Positions 1-12,613 of a DNA stretch of 64,000 bases are shown here, in pieces. Both the position numbers and the translations under genes were made by a program. The stretch is from Rhizobium sp. 16-449-1b (GTDB lineage: Bacteria > Pseudomonadota > Alphaproteobacteria > Rhizobiales > Rhizobiaceae), in contig NZ_JAGHMH010000014.1 of NCBI RefSeq assembly GCF_017741935.1, positions 124,001 to 188,000 of the forward strand. The letters are read 5' to 3'. How positions within the stretch are numbered: the stretch's first letter is position 1; every line of letters starts with the position of its first letter. Under the pieces are notes generated by a model. That model did not search any database. It saw only the letters and a program-made list of their open reading frames with translations, and was not told the DNA's origin.

Positions 1-236
1 TAGCCGATGACTTCGTCCCAATCCTCACCCGCGACGCGAAACGCCATGCCGCGGCATGATCCCCCGCGATCGAGCCCCAACACCAGCCCCGGATTTTGCT
101 CGGTGCCCCGATGCACCCACGAGCGAACGCAGAGAGATCGCCGATAGCCATGAATAAGCGCTTGTGACCGTTCAACAAACGCGAAGCCCGGATTCCACAT
201 CAGCGATCCGTAGCCAAACACCCAAAATTCGTCCAT
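1..236 (-). CDS. ChaC-like gamma-glutamylcyclotransferase, 3' part outside window
   Basis: About 78 N-terminal residues are visible; the gene runs off the left edge. The protein starts MDEFWVFGYGSLMWNPGF, and the YGSLMWNP stretch is the glycine-rich signature of ChaC proteins. That family cleaves glutathione to 5-oxoproline and Cys-Gly in the cytosol. An R-G-Y-R-R-S-L-C segment about 33 residues in also fits. The ATG at 234-236 is the only sensible start, because the signature follows at once. The gene is divergent from the DUF2125 gene, with about 50 bp for both promoters. The catalytic glutamate expected later in the fold cannot be checked because the gene is cut. Confidence 0.88.
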   Translation of the reverse strand, partial: MDEFWVFGYGSLMWNPGFAFVERSQALIHGYRRSLCVRSWVHRGTEQNPGLVLGLDRGGSCRGMAFRVAGEDWDEVIG

Positions 237-287
237 ATCCCAAGCCAGACCGAGATTCTAATTTGCGGACAACCATTGGAGAACATC

Positions 288-1289
288 ATGGCAGCGTCAA
301 GCCAATCTCGTAGCGGCAGGAAATTCTGGTTGCTGGGGGCAGGCATCGTTCTCGTGGTCGCACTCTATACCGGCGGCTGGTTCTACGCCGCCTCGACGCT
401 GAAGAGCACCGTTCTGACGGCGATCGGCCCCGGCAACAAGGCCGGCGTATCAGGCGAATGCACCGATATCGACTTCCGCGGCTTCCCCTTCCGCATCGGC
501 CTCTTCTGCTCGAAGGTGGATGTCGATGACAACGTCAACGGCGTATCGGCAAGCTTCGGCGCCCTGCGCTCGGCAGCCCAGGTTTACGCCCCCGGCCATA
601 TCGTCTGGGAACTTGATTCGCCCGCCGAGATCCGCACCGCGCACGGCCTGTCCGTCAACGCCGAGTGGACGAACCTGCAGTCGAGCCTCGTCACCAAGCT
701 GAAGGGCATAGACCACTCCTCGACCATAATCGACGGCCTGAAGGCGACCGCCGTCTCCTCCGCCACCGGCCAGACCATCAACTTCGATGCCGCCCATACC
801 GAGCTGCACCTGCGCCAAAACGGCGCCGATCTCGACGGCGCGATCTCGCTGACCGACGCGCAGACGGTGATCAAGGATTGGCCGCAGGTCTTCCCGAAGC
901 TCTCGACCAGCGCCGACGTGACACTTCAGGGCAAGGCCGGCATGATTGATGGCAGTGACAGCAAGGGCCTCTACGGCGCCAGCGGCGAGCTCCGCAAGGC
1001 GGTGGCGGACATGGGCAACGGGAAGGTCATGACGCTGTCAGGCCCCTTCTCCTTCGACGAGGAGGGCTATCTCACCGCCCAGTTCAAGCTGCAGATCGAG
1101 GATGTGAACGCCTGGCGCGACAGCATCAAGCAGGGCTTCCCCGATATCGCCAAGACGGTCGACACCGCCGCCAAGCTCCTGAAGGCCATGGCCGGCGGCG
1201 GCGGAACCGTCTCCGTCGACCTCGTCGTCCAGCGCGGCAACGCCACCGTCAGCGGCTTCATCCCGTTGGGTCAGATCCCGCCGATTTGA
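288..1289 (+). CDS. DUF2125 family membrane-anchored protein
   Basis: The protein has 333 residues. A hydrophobic segment at about residues 13-33 (FWLLGAGIVLVVALYTGGWF) looks like an uncleaved signal-anchor, with a large periplasmic part behind it. The FRGFPFRIGLFC motif shortly after the anchor is typical of DUF2125, an alphaproteobacterial family of unknown function. An upstream in-frame TTG at 276 would add four residues. I prefer ATG 288 because GGAG at 278-281 sits six bases before it. The next gene, tyrC, is convergent with 32 bp between the stops. No function can be given beyond envelope association. Confidence 0.85.
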   Translation: MAASSQSRSGRKFWLLGAGIVLVVALYTGGWFYAASTLKSTVLTAIGPGNKAGVSGECTDIDFRGFPFRIGLFCSKVDVDDNVNGVSASFGALRSAAQVYAPGHIVWELDSPAEIRTAHGLSVNAEWTNLQSSLVTKLKGIDHSSTIIDGLKATAVSSATGQTINFDAAHTELHLRQNGADLDGAISLTDAQTVIKDWPQVFPKLSTSADVTLQGKAGMIDGSDSKGLYGASGELRKAVADMGNGKVMTLSGPFSFDEEGYLTAQFKLQIEDVNAWRDSIKQGFPDIAKTVDTAAKLLKAMAGGGGTVSVDLVVQRGNATVSGFIPLGQIPPI

Positions 1290-1321
1290 GGTTTATGCTG
1301 GGGCGCGTGGCGCCGCCCCAG

Positions 1322-2251
1322 TTACCCCTTCTTATCAAGCGTATGCGGCCGCCCGAAGTCCGGCGCGTCGACATCCTGGCCGGCCTCGATGATCGAGCGG
1401 CGGATGGCGCGGGTGCGGGTGAAGAGGTCGAAGATCTTGTCGCCCTCGCCCCAGCGGATCGCCCGCTGCAGATAGGCGAGGTCTTCGGAAAACCGCGCCA
1501 GCATCTCAAGGATCGCATCCTTGTTGTGCAGGCAGATATCGCGCCACATCGTCGGATCAGAGGCCGCCAGACGCGTGAAATCGCGGAAACCGGAGGCGGA
1601 ATACTTGATCACTTCCGATTCCGTCACGGTGCCGAGATCGTCGGCCGTACCAACGATGTTGTAGGCGATCAGGTGCGGCAGGTGCGAGACGATGGCGAGC
1701 ACCTTGTCGTGGTGCAGTGGGTCCATCACGTCGATCTTCGAGCCGAGCGTTTCCCAGAAGTGTCCGAGCGCCTTGAGCGCCGTCTCATCCGTCCCCTCAA
1801 GCGGCGTGAAGATGCACCAGCGGCCGGCAAACAGGCCGGGGAAGCCGGCATCCGGACCCGATTTCTCCGTACCCGCCAGCGGGTGGCCGGGAATGAAATG
1901 GACATTGCCGGGCATATGCGGCTGCATCTGCGCGATGACCGACGCCTTGGTCGAGCCGACATCGGTGACGATGGCGCCCGGCTTCAGGCTATCAGCGATC
2001 TCCTTGGCAACCGCCTCAGACGCGCCGACGGGCACCGAGACGATGACGAGATCCGCATCCTTGACCGCTTCGGCCGAAGACGTCGTGTAGCGATCGCCGA
2101 GCTCAAGCTCTTCCGCCCGCTTCAGCGTCTCGGCGCTGCGGGTGGCGATGACCACCTCTTTCGCCAGCCCCAGCCGCTTGATGTCATGCGCCAGCGACGA
2201 GCCGATCAGACCGATGCCGATAAGCGCGATGCGATCGAACTGGACCGTCAT
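1322..2251 (-). CDS. tyrC: Prephenate/arogenate dehydrogenase
   Basis: This NAD(P)-dependent enzyme of tyrosine synthesis oxidatively decarboxylates prephenate or arogenate. Residues 8-17 ([10 protein letters not shown]) form the Rossmann glycine motif. The [10 protein letters not shown] segment at about residue 112 is the conserved substrate-binding region, and a second conserved stretch reads [13 protein letters not shown]. The length of 309 residues is normal. No ACT or chorismate mutase domain is fused, so this is the monofunctional cyclohexadienyl type. The start ATG overlaps the hisC stop by 4 bp (ATGA), which implies translational coupling. hisC-type aminotransferases beside tyrC are common in Rhizobiales and can act on aromatic keto acids. 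Prephenate versus arogenate preference cannot be read here. Confidence 0.93.
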   Translation of the reverse strand: MTVQFDRIALIGIGLIGSSLAHDIKRLGLAKEVVIATRSAETLKRAEELELGDRYTTSSAEAVKDADLVIVSVPVGASEAVAKEIADSLKPGAIVTDVGSTKASVIAQMQPHMPGNVHFIPGHPLAGTEKSGPDAGFPGLFAGRWCIFTPLEGTDETALKALGHFWETLGSKIDVMDPLHHDKVLAIVSHLPHLIAYNIVGTADDLGTVTESEVIKYSASGFRDFTRLAASDPTMWRDICLHNKDAILEMLARFSEDLAYLQRAIRWGEGDKIFDLFTRTRAIRRSIIEAGQDVDAPDFGRPHTLDKKG

Positions 2252-3357
2252 GCCTTCCGTCCCATAAACTCGCCGAGCGCCTCGATGACGCCGCGGTTGG
2301 CCTCTTCGGGGCCGACGCTCATGCGCAGCGAATTCTTGAAGCCGTAGCCCTTCACGGCACGCAGGATATAGCCGCGGCTGGTGAGGAACTCATCGGCCTC
2401 GTCGGCGCGCTTGCCGTCCACATCGGGGAAATGGATCAGCACGAAATTGGTGACCGACGGTGTGACCTTCAGCCCGATCGCCTCGAAGGCGCTGGTCAGC
2501 TTGTCGATCCACATCTGGTTGAAGGCGACGGCTTCCTGCATGAAGGACTGGTCGCGGATGGCAGCCGCACCGGCCGAGATCGCCGCCATGTTCATGTTGA
2601 ACGGACCACGCACGCGGTTCAGCGCATCGACGATATCGGCGGGCGCATACATCCAGCCGACGCGCAGGGCCGCCAAGCCGTAGACCTTCGAGAAGGTGCG
2701 GGTCATGACGACGTTCGGGTTCGACGACACGATCTCGATACCGGATTCATAATCGTTGCGGCGCACATACTCCGCATAGGCCGCGTCGAGCACCAGCACG
2801 ACATTCTTCGGCAATGCCGCGTGCAGGCGGCGGATCTCGCTGACGGGAACATAGGTGCCCGTCGGATTGCCGGGGTTGGCGATGAACACCATCTTGGTCT
2901 TCTCGGTCACGGCGGCGATGATCGCGTCGACATCGACGGTCGCTTCCTTCTCCTTGACCGTGACGACGGTAGCGCCGGCGCCCATGATCTGGATCTTGTA
3001 GACCAGGAAGCCGTGCTCGGTGATGATCGCCTCGTCGCCGGGCGCCAGATAGACGTGGCAGAGCAGGCCGAGCAGCTCGTCCGAGCCGTTGCCGCAGAGA
3101 ATGTTAGCCGGGTTAAGCCCATGCACCGCCGCGATCGCCTCGCGCAGCTCGACGGCCTGTCCATCCGGATAACGCTCGAGACTGTCGGCCGCCGCCCGAT
3201 AGGCGGCAATCGCCTTCGGGCTGGCGCCGAGCGGCGTTTCGTTCGACGAGAGCTTGTAGACACGCGCCACGCCCGGCGCATGTTCCTTGCCGGGCACATA
3301 GGCCGCGATATCAAGAATACCGGCACGGGGAACAGGCTTGCTCGTCTCTACGCTCAT
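2248..3357 (-). CDS. hisC: Histidinol-phosphate aminotransferase (class I/II PLP enzyme)
   Basis: The protein has 369 residues. The PLP-binding lysine lies in [15 protein letters not shown]. The NPGNPTG motif precedes it, and an SNETPLG stretch near the N-terminus is typical of HisC. The frame stays open upstream to 3573, but that extension lies in a repeat. ATG 3357 is preceded by AAGG eight bases away and begins MSVETSKP, so I use it. The stop overlaps the tyrC start. The reaction is imidazole-acetol phosphate to histidinol phosphate. In this arrangement the enzyme may also transaminate prephenate or hydroxyphenylpyruvate (inference from neighbour and family). Confidence 0.93.
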   Translation of the reverse strand: MSVETSKPVPRAGILDIAAYVPGKEHAPGVARVYKLSSNETPLGASPKAIAAYRAAADSLERYPDGQAVELREAIAAVHGLNPANILCGNGSDELLGLLCHVYLAPGDEAIITEHGFLVYKIQIMGAGATVVTVKEKEATVDVDAIIAAVTEKTKMVFIANPGNPTGTYVPVSEIRRLHAALPKNVVLVLDAAYAEYVRRNDYESGIEIVSSNPNVVMTRTFSKVYGLAALRVGWMYAPADIVDALNRVRGPFNMNMAAISAGAAAIRDQSFMQEAVAFNQMWIDKLTSAFEAIGLKVTPSVTNFVLIHFPDVDGKRADEADEFLTSRGYILRAVKGYGFKNSLRMSVGPEEANRGVIEALGEFMGRKA

Positions 3358-3460
3358 GGGATCAACCTTGGAAAAGGCCGGGGTGTCCGGCTGGAAATTG
3401 CCTTGAGGCAATAGAACGGAAATGGGGCGTTGTCGAGTGGTGCGGGGAGTGATCAGTGGT

Positions 3461-3682
3461 TCCTCTCCCCCTTCGGAGGGTAGGGAAGAAAGTAGGGCGA
3501 GCGCCACGCCACGAGTCTCTTCCCCCAGCGGGGGGAAGGTGCCGGCAGGCGGATGAGGGGGCCAACGGCACAACCTTCACTAATTGCCGACAACAAAACG
3601 ACGAGGTGGGCTCCGAGCCCGAAGCCCCCCTCATCCGGCCCTTTGGGCCACCTTCTCCCCGTGGGGGAGAAGGGAAAACCTC
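3461..3682. repeat. RIME-like mosaic palindromes, two partial units
   Basis: The 328-bp gap between hisC and the methyltransferase gene holds no gene. It holds two blocks related to the complete RIME-like units at 20382 and 50431. Block 3461-3564 ends in GCCGGCAGGCGGATGAGGGG. Block 3627-3682 contains CCCCCTCATCCGGCCCTTTG followed by a CTTCTCCCC/GGGGGAGAAG stem. The halves appear in the opposite order to the complete copies, so this may be two elements side by side or a rearranged one. Between them lies about 60 bp of unique sequence. Confidence 0.75.
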
Positions 3683-3685
3683 ACC

Positions 3686-4426
3686 CTACCGCGTCCGCGT
3701 CGTCGGCACGCCATGCGGCGACAGCACCGGCACGAACACACGCCGCGACGCCCGCACCGCCACCGGCAGGCCCTGATAGAGCCGCTTCTGCGCCTCGACG
3801 ACGATAACCCCGGAAAAGGCCGGCCAGAGCGCCCGCCCGACATATTCGAATGCGCCGCGCAGCCGCATCATCGTCCGCAGCTTCGACGGCGGAAACAAAA
3901 GCGCTTCTGCCGAGGCGCCGGGCGTAAAATTCGTCTCGCGCAACAGATGCGTCAGCTGACCCCGCGAATACGGCCGCCCAGAGCCGAAAGGCGTGTGCTC
4001 CAGCCGCGCCCAGACGCCGCGCCGGTTCGGCACCACGATCACCAGCCGCCCGCCCGGCGCCAGCACCCGCCAAAGCTCCTTCAGCGTCTCGCGCGGGTTC
4101 TCCGCGAACTCCAGCGAATGCACCATCAGCACCCGGTCGATCGACGAATCCGGCAGCGGCAGCTCCTCGTCGAAGATCAACGCCGTCGACGACAGCGAGC
4201 CCATCGGCCAGTTCACGGCGCCCTGCCCCGCCGGCATGAAGGCGAAGGTGCGTTCGGTATCGGCCTGGAAGCGATCGAGGAACGGCACGGCATAGCCGAT
4301 GCCCACCAGCCGCTCCTGTGGCAGCCGCACCCAGAGCGAGGAGAGCGCCATGGCGATCGACTGCTCGGCGATGCGGCCGAGGTCGGAATGATAGAACTGG
4401 CGTAGGTCGACGATATCTGCGTGCAT
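3686..4426 (-). CDS. Class I SAM-dependent methyltransferase
   Basis: The protein has 246 residues from ATG 4426 (MHADIVDLRQFY). It carries a Methyltransf_11-type core: the acidic ELPLPDSSIDRVLMVHSLEF region, then LWRVLAPGGRLVIVVPN (motif III and its strand). The classical glycine-rich motif I is poorly conserved, which is usual for this rhizobial family next to gloB. The substrate is unknown. The frame is open up to 4507, but the shorter start leaves 89 bp for a promoter region shared with the divergent gloB. No Shine-Dalgarno sequence is evident before ATG 4426. Confidence 0.82.
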   Translation of the reverse strand: MHADIVDLRQFYHSDLGRIAEQSIAMALSSLWVRLPQERLVGIGYAVPFLDRFQADTERTFAFMPAGQGAVNWPMGSLSSTALIFDEELPLPDSSIDRVLMVHSLEFAENPRETLKELWRVLAPGGRLVIVVPNRRGVWARLEHTPFGSGRPYSRGQLTHLLRETNFTPGASAEALLFPPSKLRTMMRLRGAFEYVGRALWPAFSGVIVVEAQKRLYQGLPVAVRASRRVFVPVLSPHGVPTTRTR

Positions 4427-4515
4427 TGCGATAAATGTTATCAGTGAGCGGTTGGACTTCAAGGCCGCAGCCTCTACATTCGGGTTCAGTCCGAGATAAA
4501 GAGGCACTTTAGATT

Positions 4516-5286
4516 ATGAAACCTTTGGATTTAGACGTTTTTCTCTGCCGCACCGATAATTTCGGCGTGCTTGTTCATGATCCCGAGACCGGCCTCACCG
4601 CCTCCATCGACGCCCCCGATGCCGATGCCGTCATCGCCGCTGCCGACCGTCGCGGCTGGACGATCAGCCACATCTTCACCACCCACCACCACACCGACCA
4701 CGTCGAGGGCAATCTGGCGCTGAAGGAGAAGTACGGCTGCGAGATCATCGGCCCGATCAACGAGGCGGTGGCGATCCCCGGCCTCGACATGACGATGTCC
4801 GACGACGACACCTTCCTGTTCGGCGAACACCCCGTCCGCGTCATCGAGACCCCCGGCCACACCGCCGGCCACATCTGCTACCACTTCACAGACGACAAGC
4901 TGCTCTTTGCCGCCGACACGCTGTTCGCGCTCGGCTGTGGCCGGCTGTTCGAACGCCCGCCGGCCGATATGTGGCACTCGCTGCAGAAGCTCGCCGTGCT
5001 GCCCGATGAGACCGCGATCTATTTCGGCCACGAATATACACTCTCCAACGCCCGCTTCGCGCTGACCATCGACCCGGATAACGAGCGGCTGAAGGCCCGC
5101 GCTGCCGAGATCGAGGCCTTGCGCGCCGAGGGCAGGTTCACCATCCCGACAACGCTCGCGCTCGAAAAGGAAACCAACCCGTTCCTCCGCGCCGGCGACC
5201 CCGCCATCCGCCGCAACCTGTTGATGGAAACCAAGACCAACGAAGAGGTCTTCGCCGAGATCCGCAAGCGCAAGGATAATTTCTGA
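4516..5286 (+). CDS. gloB: Hydroxyacylglutathione hydrolase (glyoxalase II)
   Basis: This metallo-beta-lactamase-fold enzyme hydrolyses S-D-lactoylglutathione to lactate and glutathione, the last step of methylglyoxal detoxification. The dinuclear metal motif H-x-H-x-D-H is at residues 57-62 (HHHTDH). Further ligands lie in TPGHTAGH and in [16 protein letters not shown], and the C-terminal FGHEYT supplies the last histidine. The C-terminal substrate domain includes ERLKAR and ends RKRKDNF. The length of 256 residues is full size. The stop overlaps the start of the cupin gene by one base (TGATG), so the two are co-translated. Confidence 0.95.
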   Translation: MKPLDLDVFLCRTDNFGVLVHDPETGLTASIDAPDADAVIAAADRRGWTISHIFTTHHHTDHVEGNLALKEKYGCEIIGPINEAVAIPGLDMTMSDDDTFLFGEHPVRVIETPGHTAGHICYHFTDDKLLFAADTLFALGCGRLFERPPADMWHSLQKLAVLPDETAIYFGHEYTLSNARFALTIDPDNERLKARAAEIEALRAEGRFTIPTTLALEKETNPFLRAGDPAIRRNLLMETKTNEEVFAEIRKRKDNF

Positions 5287-5723
5287 TGGCGCCGGCGCCG
5301 ATGTCAGCCGACGACATCATCCGCGAACTGAATTTGGAGCCGCACCCCGAGGGCGGCTTCTACATCCAGACCTACCGCGACAGCGAAGGTGACGGGCGCG
5401 GGCACTCGACGGCGATCTATTATCTGCTGAAATCCGGCCAGCGCTCGCACTGGCACCGCGTCCACGACGCGGCCGAGGTCTGGCACTATTATGCCGGCGC
5501 CCCATTGGCGCTGCATCGCGCGAAAGATGGCGGACGAAGCGAGACGCTGATGCTTGGGACGGATATCCTCGGCGGTCAGCGCCCGCAGGCGATCATCCCC
5601 GCCAACTGGTGGCAATCGGCCGAGACGCTGGGCGACTACACGCTGGTCGGATGCACGGTTTCGCCCGGCTTCGAATTTTCGAGCTTCGAGATGGCCCCGC
5701 CCGACTGGTCGCCGGACACCTGA
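5286..5723 (+). CDS. Cupin family protein (DUF985)
   Basis: The protein has 145 residues. LEPHPEGGFYIQTYRD near the N-terminus is the hallmark of the DUF985 cupins, and STAIYYLLKSGQRSHWHRV with EVWHYYAGAPL forms the double-stranded beta-helix core with candidate metal ligands. The biochemical role of the family is not established; sugar or small-acid binding has been proposed. It shares a TGATG junction with gloB and so belongs to the same transcript. Its stop is 7 bp from that of the convergent ArsR gene. Confidence 0.88.
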   Translation: MAPAPMSADDIIRELNLEPHPEGGFYIQTYRDSEGDGRGHSTAIYYLLKSGQRSHWHRVHDAAEVWHYYAGAPLALHRAKDGGRSETLMLGTDILGGQRPQAIIPANWWQSAETLGDYTLVGCTVSPGFEFSSFEMAPPDWSPDT

Positions 5724-5730
5724 AAGCGCC

Positions 5731-6078
5731 TTACCCCTGCTGCTCGACCACCTCGGGCAGCATCACGAACAGTGACTTGAGCAGCGACACCGTGCCGGAG
5801 TGGCCGACGCTGTAGTAGATCATGCGTCCCTCGCGGCGGGTATTGACCAGGCCCTCGAGACGCAGGCGGGCGAGCTGTTGCGAGACCATGGCCTGCTGCA
5901 TGCCGAGAATGTCCTCGATCTCGCTGACGGTCTTCTCCTCTTCCGCGAGAATGCACAGGATGAGCAACCGCGTATGATGAGCCAGCGCTTTCAGAAGTTC
6001 ACTTGCTGCCCGAGCTTTGGTCGAAAACCCCTGCAATTCGTGATCGGCCATACCCGATCGAGGTGTCGGCAAGTGCAT
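5731..6078 (-). CDS. ArsR/SmtB family transcriptional regulator
   Basis: This is a 115-residue winged helix-turn-helix protein. LLKALAHHTRLLILCIL is the typical start of the fold. SEIEDILGMQQAMVSQQLARLRLEGLV spans the recognition helix, and TRREGRMIYYSV forms the wing. The ELCVCDL metal site of classic ArsR is absent, and so is the CxC of CadC, so the signal is probably not arsenite. A redox or other ligand is possible. An internal ATG at codon 10 is an alternative start. The upstream 104 bp is very AT-rich, with a TATATAT stretch near 6097, and may hold its promoter and operator. Confidence 0.88.
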   Translation of the reverse strand: MHLPTPRSGMADHELQGFSTKARAASELLKALAHHTRLLILCILAEEEKTVSEIEDILGMQQAMVSQQLARLRLEGLVNTRREGRMIYYSVGHSGTVSLLKSLFVMLPEVVEQQG

Positions 6079-6182
6079 GTTATGTCTCTGCTTGCATATA
6101 TATCAAAAATGACAAGTGCTCATAACACGTACGCAAGGCCGGATAATTTGGATCTCCTAAAGTGCCAAAAAAAGTCACGTAA

Positions 6183-6953
6183 TCAGCAGATAAGCTGGCC
6201 GCCGTTTATCTCCAGCACCTGACCGGTCACATAGCCAGAGAGCGACGGCGCCGCCATGAAGAGATAGGCCGGCGCGCAATCCTCGGCCGTCCCCAGCCGC
6301 TGCAGCGGTATGCCCTTGCGGGTCTGCTCCAGCTTCTCGGCGGACGAATAGCGCTGGTGGAAATCGGTCTCGATCGTTCCAGGCGAAATGCAGTTGACGC
6401 GAATGCCATCCGGCGCGAGTTCGCGCGCGAGCGCCTTCGAATAGGTCGAGACGAACGCTTTCGAGGCCGAGTAGATCGCCGAGCCCGGGCTGCCGCCCGT
6501 CAGTGCCGAGATCGAAACCGTGTTGACGATCGCAGCCTCGCCAGCGGCCCTCAGCGCCGGCAGCAGCGCGCGTGTGACCTCGACGACCGACGTCTGGTTC
6601 AGCTGCACCACCTGGCCATACTGCTCGTCGGTAAGCGTGCCTGCCGGAAACCGGCCGAACATCGTTCCCGCATTGTTGACGAGCGCGTGGATCGTCTTGA
6701 AATGGCCGAGCACCTGATTGGCGAAGGCCTGACACCCCTCGCCCGTCGAAAAATCGCCGGCGATCAGGAGGGCGCGGCGGTCTTCCTCCGCCGTCAGCAG
6801 AAAATCCGGCAATGTCCGCTCGCCATCGCGGCCGGTGTGAACCAGCACCCGCGCACCGCAATCGAGAAACTGCCTCGCGACCTCGAGCCCGATCCCGCGG
6901 CCGGCACCCGTGACCACCACGTTGCGATTTTCGAACAACTTCGGATGAAACAT
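6183..6953 (-). CDS. SDR family NAD(P)-dependent oxidoreductase
   Basis: The protein has 256 residues. The cofactor motif TGAGRGIG is near residue 15, NNAG near residue 91, and the catalytic Y-x-x-x-K lies in AIYSASKAF with the serine of the triad upstream in VNTVSISAL. The C-terminus GYVTGQVLEINGGQLI is classical SDR. ATG 6953 is chosen over the longer frame because GGGAGGG precedes it by four bases. The substrate cannot be inferred; homologues are annotated as 3-oxoacyl reductases or sugar dehydrogenases. The gene stands alone, with the ArsR gene in the same orientation about 100 bp downstream. Confidence 0.9.
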   Translation of the reverse strand: MFHPKLFENRNVVVTGAGRGIGLEVARQFLDCGARVLVHTGRDGERTLPDFLLTAEEDRRALLIAGDFSTGEGCQAFANQVLGHFKTIHALVNNAGTMFGRFPAGTLTDEQYGQVVQLNQTSVVEVTRALLPALRAAGEAAIVNTVSISALTGGSPGSAIYSASKAFVSTYSKALARELAPDGIRVNCISPGTIETDFHQRYSSAEKLEQTRKGIPLQRLGTAEDCAPAYLFMAAPSLSGYVTGQVLEINGGQLIC

Positions 6954-7044
6954 CAAACCCTCCCCATCAGCGGCCGAACCGATCCGGGTCCGACATGGTG
7001 AGAAGATAGCCTCTGCATCCGCCAATGATCAACCGCTACCGGTC

Positions 7045-7318
7045 TTAGAGCCTTTCCTGGTTAGATTGAAGCATTCTGTTGGCTCAAACGGAGTCGGATG
7101 GTCGTCCGGCCGGCGCGCGTCGTAGCCAACGCATACGGCCAAGCCGGCCGGACGATCAGGCGGCCCGTTTCAGCCAACCCGAAGGGCCGGGCATCTTTCC
7201 GCCAGGATCAAAGGCGATCGGCTCGACCGTACCTGGGGTACGCCCTTCGCCAATCGCCTTCGCCCTGACGAAAACCTGCTCCGGCAGAATGCTTCAAGCT
7301 AACCAGGAAAGGCTCTAA
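7045..7318. repeat. 274-bp MITE-like element with 34-bp terminal inverted repeats
   Basis: The left end (7045-7078, starting TTAGAGCCTTTCC) and right end (7285-7318, ending GGAAAGGCTCTAA) are inverted copies matching at 33 of 34 positions. Inside are nested palindromes: an exact 13-bp pair (TCGTCCGGCCGGC at 7102-7114 and its complement at 7143-7155), a 10-of-11 pair at 7211-7221 and 7250-7260, and GTACC/GGTAC at its tip. No coding frame looks real. The element fills most of the 442-bp gap between the SDR gene and atpC. It has no transposase, so it would be a non-autonomous or folded-RNA type repeat. Confidence 0.8.
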
Positions 7319-7343
7319 ATGGCGGAGAAGAGCGTCGACCGGG

Positions 7344-7370
7344 CAACAAAAAAGCGGCCTTACGGCCGCT
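7344..7370 (-). terminator. Rho-independent terminator of the atp operon
   Basis: AGCGGCC at 7353-7359 pairs with GGCCGCT at 7364-7370 around a TTAC loop. Read on the minus strand the stem is followed by TTTTTTG. It lies 26 bp beyond the atpC stop, where termination of the atpHAGDC transcript is expected. Confidence 0.85.
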
Positions 7371-7395
7371 TCGATGACAGTCAGAGCTTAAAGGC

Positions 7396-7803
7396 TCAGT
7401 CCTTGTTGACGACACCCTGGAGGTGCGTCATTTCCATGATGAAGTGTTCCAGCTTGGACTTGTGCTCGTGATGCTGGGCATCCTCGAGTTCAGACTTGGC
7501 GGCGTCGATGCGACGGTCGAGTTCGTCCTTGGAGACGTCTTCGACGGGGATCGCGGATTCCGCGAGCAGCGTGCAGCCGGTCGGCAGGATGTCGGCGAAG
7601 CCGCCGAACACCACGAAGTCCTTCTTGACACCGCTGGCGGAGCGAACGCTCACGACGCCCGGCTTGATTGTCGTCATCGTCGGCGCGTGGTTCGCCATGA
7701 CGGTCATCTCGCCCTCGGTTGCCGGAATGACAACTTCGGTCACCATCTCGGACAAGAGCAGACGCTCCGGAGATACGAGTTCAAAATTGAAATTGTCAGC
7801 CAT
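7396..7803 (-). CDS. atpC: F1F0 ATP synthase subunit epsilon
   Basis: The 135-residue epsilon subunit forms part of the central stalk and inhibits ATP hydrolysis. NFELVSPERLLLSE at the start and EGEMTVMANHAPTMTTIKPG are the conserved beta-sandwich segments. The C-terminal part is helical and charged (KDELDRRIDAAKSELED), as in the family. It is the last gene of the minus-strand operon, 77 bp after atpD and just before the terminator at 7344-7370. Confidence 0.97.
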   Translation of the reverse strand: MADNFNFELVSPERLLLSEMVTEVVIPATEGEMTVMANHAPTMTTIKPGVVSVRSASGVKKDFVVFGGFADILPTGCTLLAESAIPVEDVSKDELDRRIDAAKSELEDAQHHEHKSKLEHFIMEMTHLQGVVNKD

Positions 7804-7880
7804 GACGTTTCACTTCTTGATTGTCTTTGAAACGAGAGACGGCGCGCGGGGACGGTCCCTGCGCGCCGTAAGTGAATGCA

Positions 7881-9347
<1,467 letters not shown>

Positions 9348-9352
9348 TTACC

Positions 9353-10237
9353 TCAGAGCGCTTCCGCGCCCGAAATGATTTCAATGAGTTCCTTGGTGAT
9401 CTGAGCCTGGCGCTGACGGTTATAGGAAAGCGTCAGCTTGTTGATCATTTCACCAGCGTTACGCGTCGCATTGTCCATCGCGCTCATCTTGGCGCCCATT
9501 TCGCCGGCGACGTTCTCGAGGAGCGCGCGGAAAATCTGGACCGAGATGTTGCGTGGAATCAGATCCTCGAGGATCGATGCCGGATCTGGCTCGTATTCGT
9601 AGACCGCGCCCGCATGTGCCGCGTCCTCGGCAACCGCCTCGCCAGCCGAAGCCGGGATGAGCTGCTGTGCCGTCGGAACCTGCGAGATCACCGACTTGAA
9701 CTCGGAATAGAAGAGCGTGCAGACGTCGAATTCACCGGCTTCGTACATCTCGATGATGCGCTTGCCGATGCTGTCGGCGTTTTCGAAGGCGACACGCTTG
9801 ACGTCGCGGAGTTCCTTGCGCTCGACGATGAGCGGCAGGAATTCGCGGCGCAGGCTGTCGTAGCCCTTCTTGCCGACAGTGAAGATCTTTACCGTCTTGC
9901 CTTCTGCGGTCAGCTTGCGGGCATGATCGCGGGCAAAACGGGAAATCTGCGAGTTGAAACCGCCGCAGAGGCCGCGATCAGCCGTGCAGACGACGAGCAG
10001 GTGAACCTGATCCTTGCCTGTACCGGTCATGAGAGCCGGCGCACCATCCGCATCGGTGACGGCATTGGCGATGTTCGCCAAAACCGCACTCATCCGCTGC
10101 GAATAGGGCCGGGCGGCCTCGGCCGCCTCCTGCGCACGCCGAAGCTTCGCCGCGGCGACCATTTTCATCGCCTTGGTGATCTTCTGCGTCGCCTTGACGG
10201 AGGCGATCCGGTTTTTCAGATCCTTAAGTGAAGGCAT
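9353..10237 (-). CDS. atpG: F1F0 ATP synthase subunit gamma
   Basis: The gamma subunit is the rotating shaft of F1. The 294-residue protein begins [20 protein letters not shown], the conserved N-terminal helix. It contains [12 protein letters not shown] and ends [20 protein letters not shown] followed by [19 protein letters not shown], the C-terminal helix packing into the alpha3beta3 ring. A loop rich in Ala and Glu near residue 200 is an alphaproteobacterial feature. It sits between atpA and atpD with gaps of 26 and 23 bp. Confidence 0.97.
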   Translation of the reverse strand: MPSLKDLKNRIASVKATQKITKAMKMVAAAKLRRAQEAAEAARPYSQRMSAVLANIANAVTDADGAPALMTGTGKDQVHLLVVCTADRGLCGGFNSQISRFARDHARKLTAEGKTVKIFTVGKKGYDSLRREFLPLIVERKELRDVKRVAFENADSIGKRIIEMYEAGEFDVCTLFYSEFKSVISQVPTAQQLIPASAGEAVAEDAAHAGAVYEYEPDPASILEDLIPRNISVQIFRALLENVAGEMGAKMSAMDNATRNAGEMINKLTLSYNRQRQAQITKELIEIISGAEAL

Positions 10238-10263
10238 CCGTGATCCGTCCTAACTGGGTCCGA

Positions 10264-12359
<2,096 letters not shown>

Positions 12360-12485
12360 AAATTTCCCTGATTTCAACCCAAGAATCCGGCCTCCGGCGG
12401 GCGCCTGATTTAAATTCTTGAATTCGTTATGATTTCCCCCAGAAATCGCAAGAGAAGCCTCTTGCTTCTTCCGAAATTCGGGGTC

Positions 12486-12514
12486 CGTCTAACATAGGAT
12501 ATCGGGACTCGCAA
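12486..12514 (-). promoter_or_regulatory. Candidate promoter of the atp operon
   Basis: On the minus strand TTGCGA (12509-12514) and TAGACG (12486-12491) are spaced by 17 bp, about 127 bp upstream of the atpH start. The match is modest. The 254-bp gap 12360-12613 holds no believable gene, and this is the best sigma-70-like pair I see in it. Confidence 0.3.
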
Positions 12515-12613
12515 CACGCGTAACGCCGTAATCCTATTTTAGCATCGATTTCTGCCGCAAAAATGCCGAAACCGTTCACGGTCCAAAGACCGTCACTCCA
12601 AAATCGGCGTGTT

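Noticed and set aside
3456..3843. Overlapping open frames between hisC and the methyltransferase gene
   Set aside because: They lie in RIME-like repeats and change identity with each frame. The real hisC start is at 3357.
5731..6078. Identification of the ArsR-family gene as nolR, the nodulation repressor
   Set aside because: The visible sequence does not match the NolR sequence I remember beyond general ArsR features, so only the family is given.
7079..7318. A 79-codon frame inside the 274-bp palindromic element
   Set aside because: It reads straight through the right terminal repeat, has no ribosome site and no domain, so it is a by-product of the palindromes.
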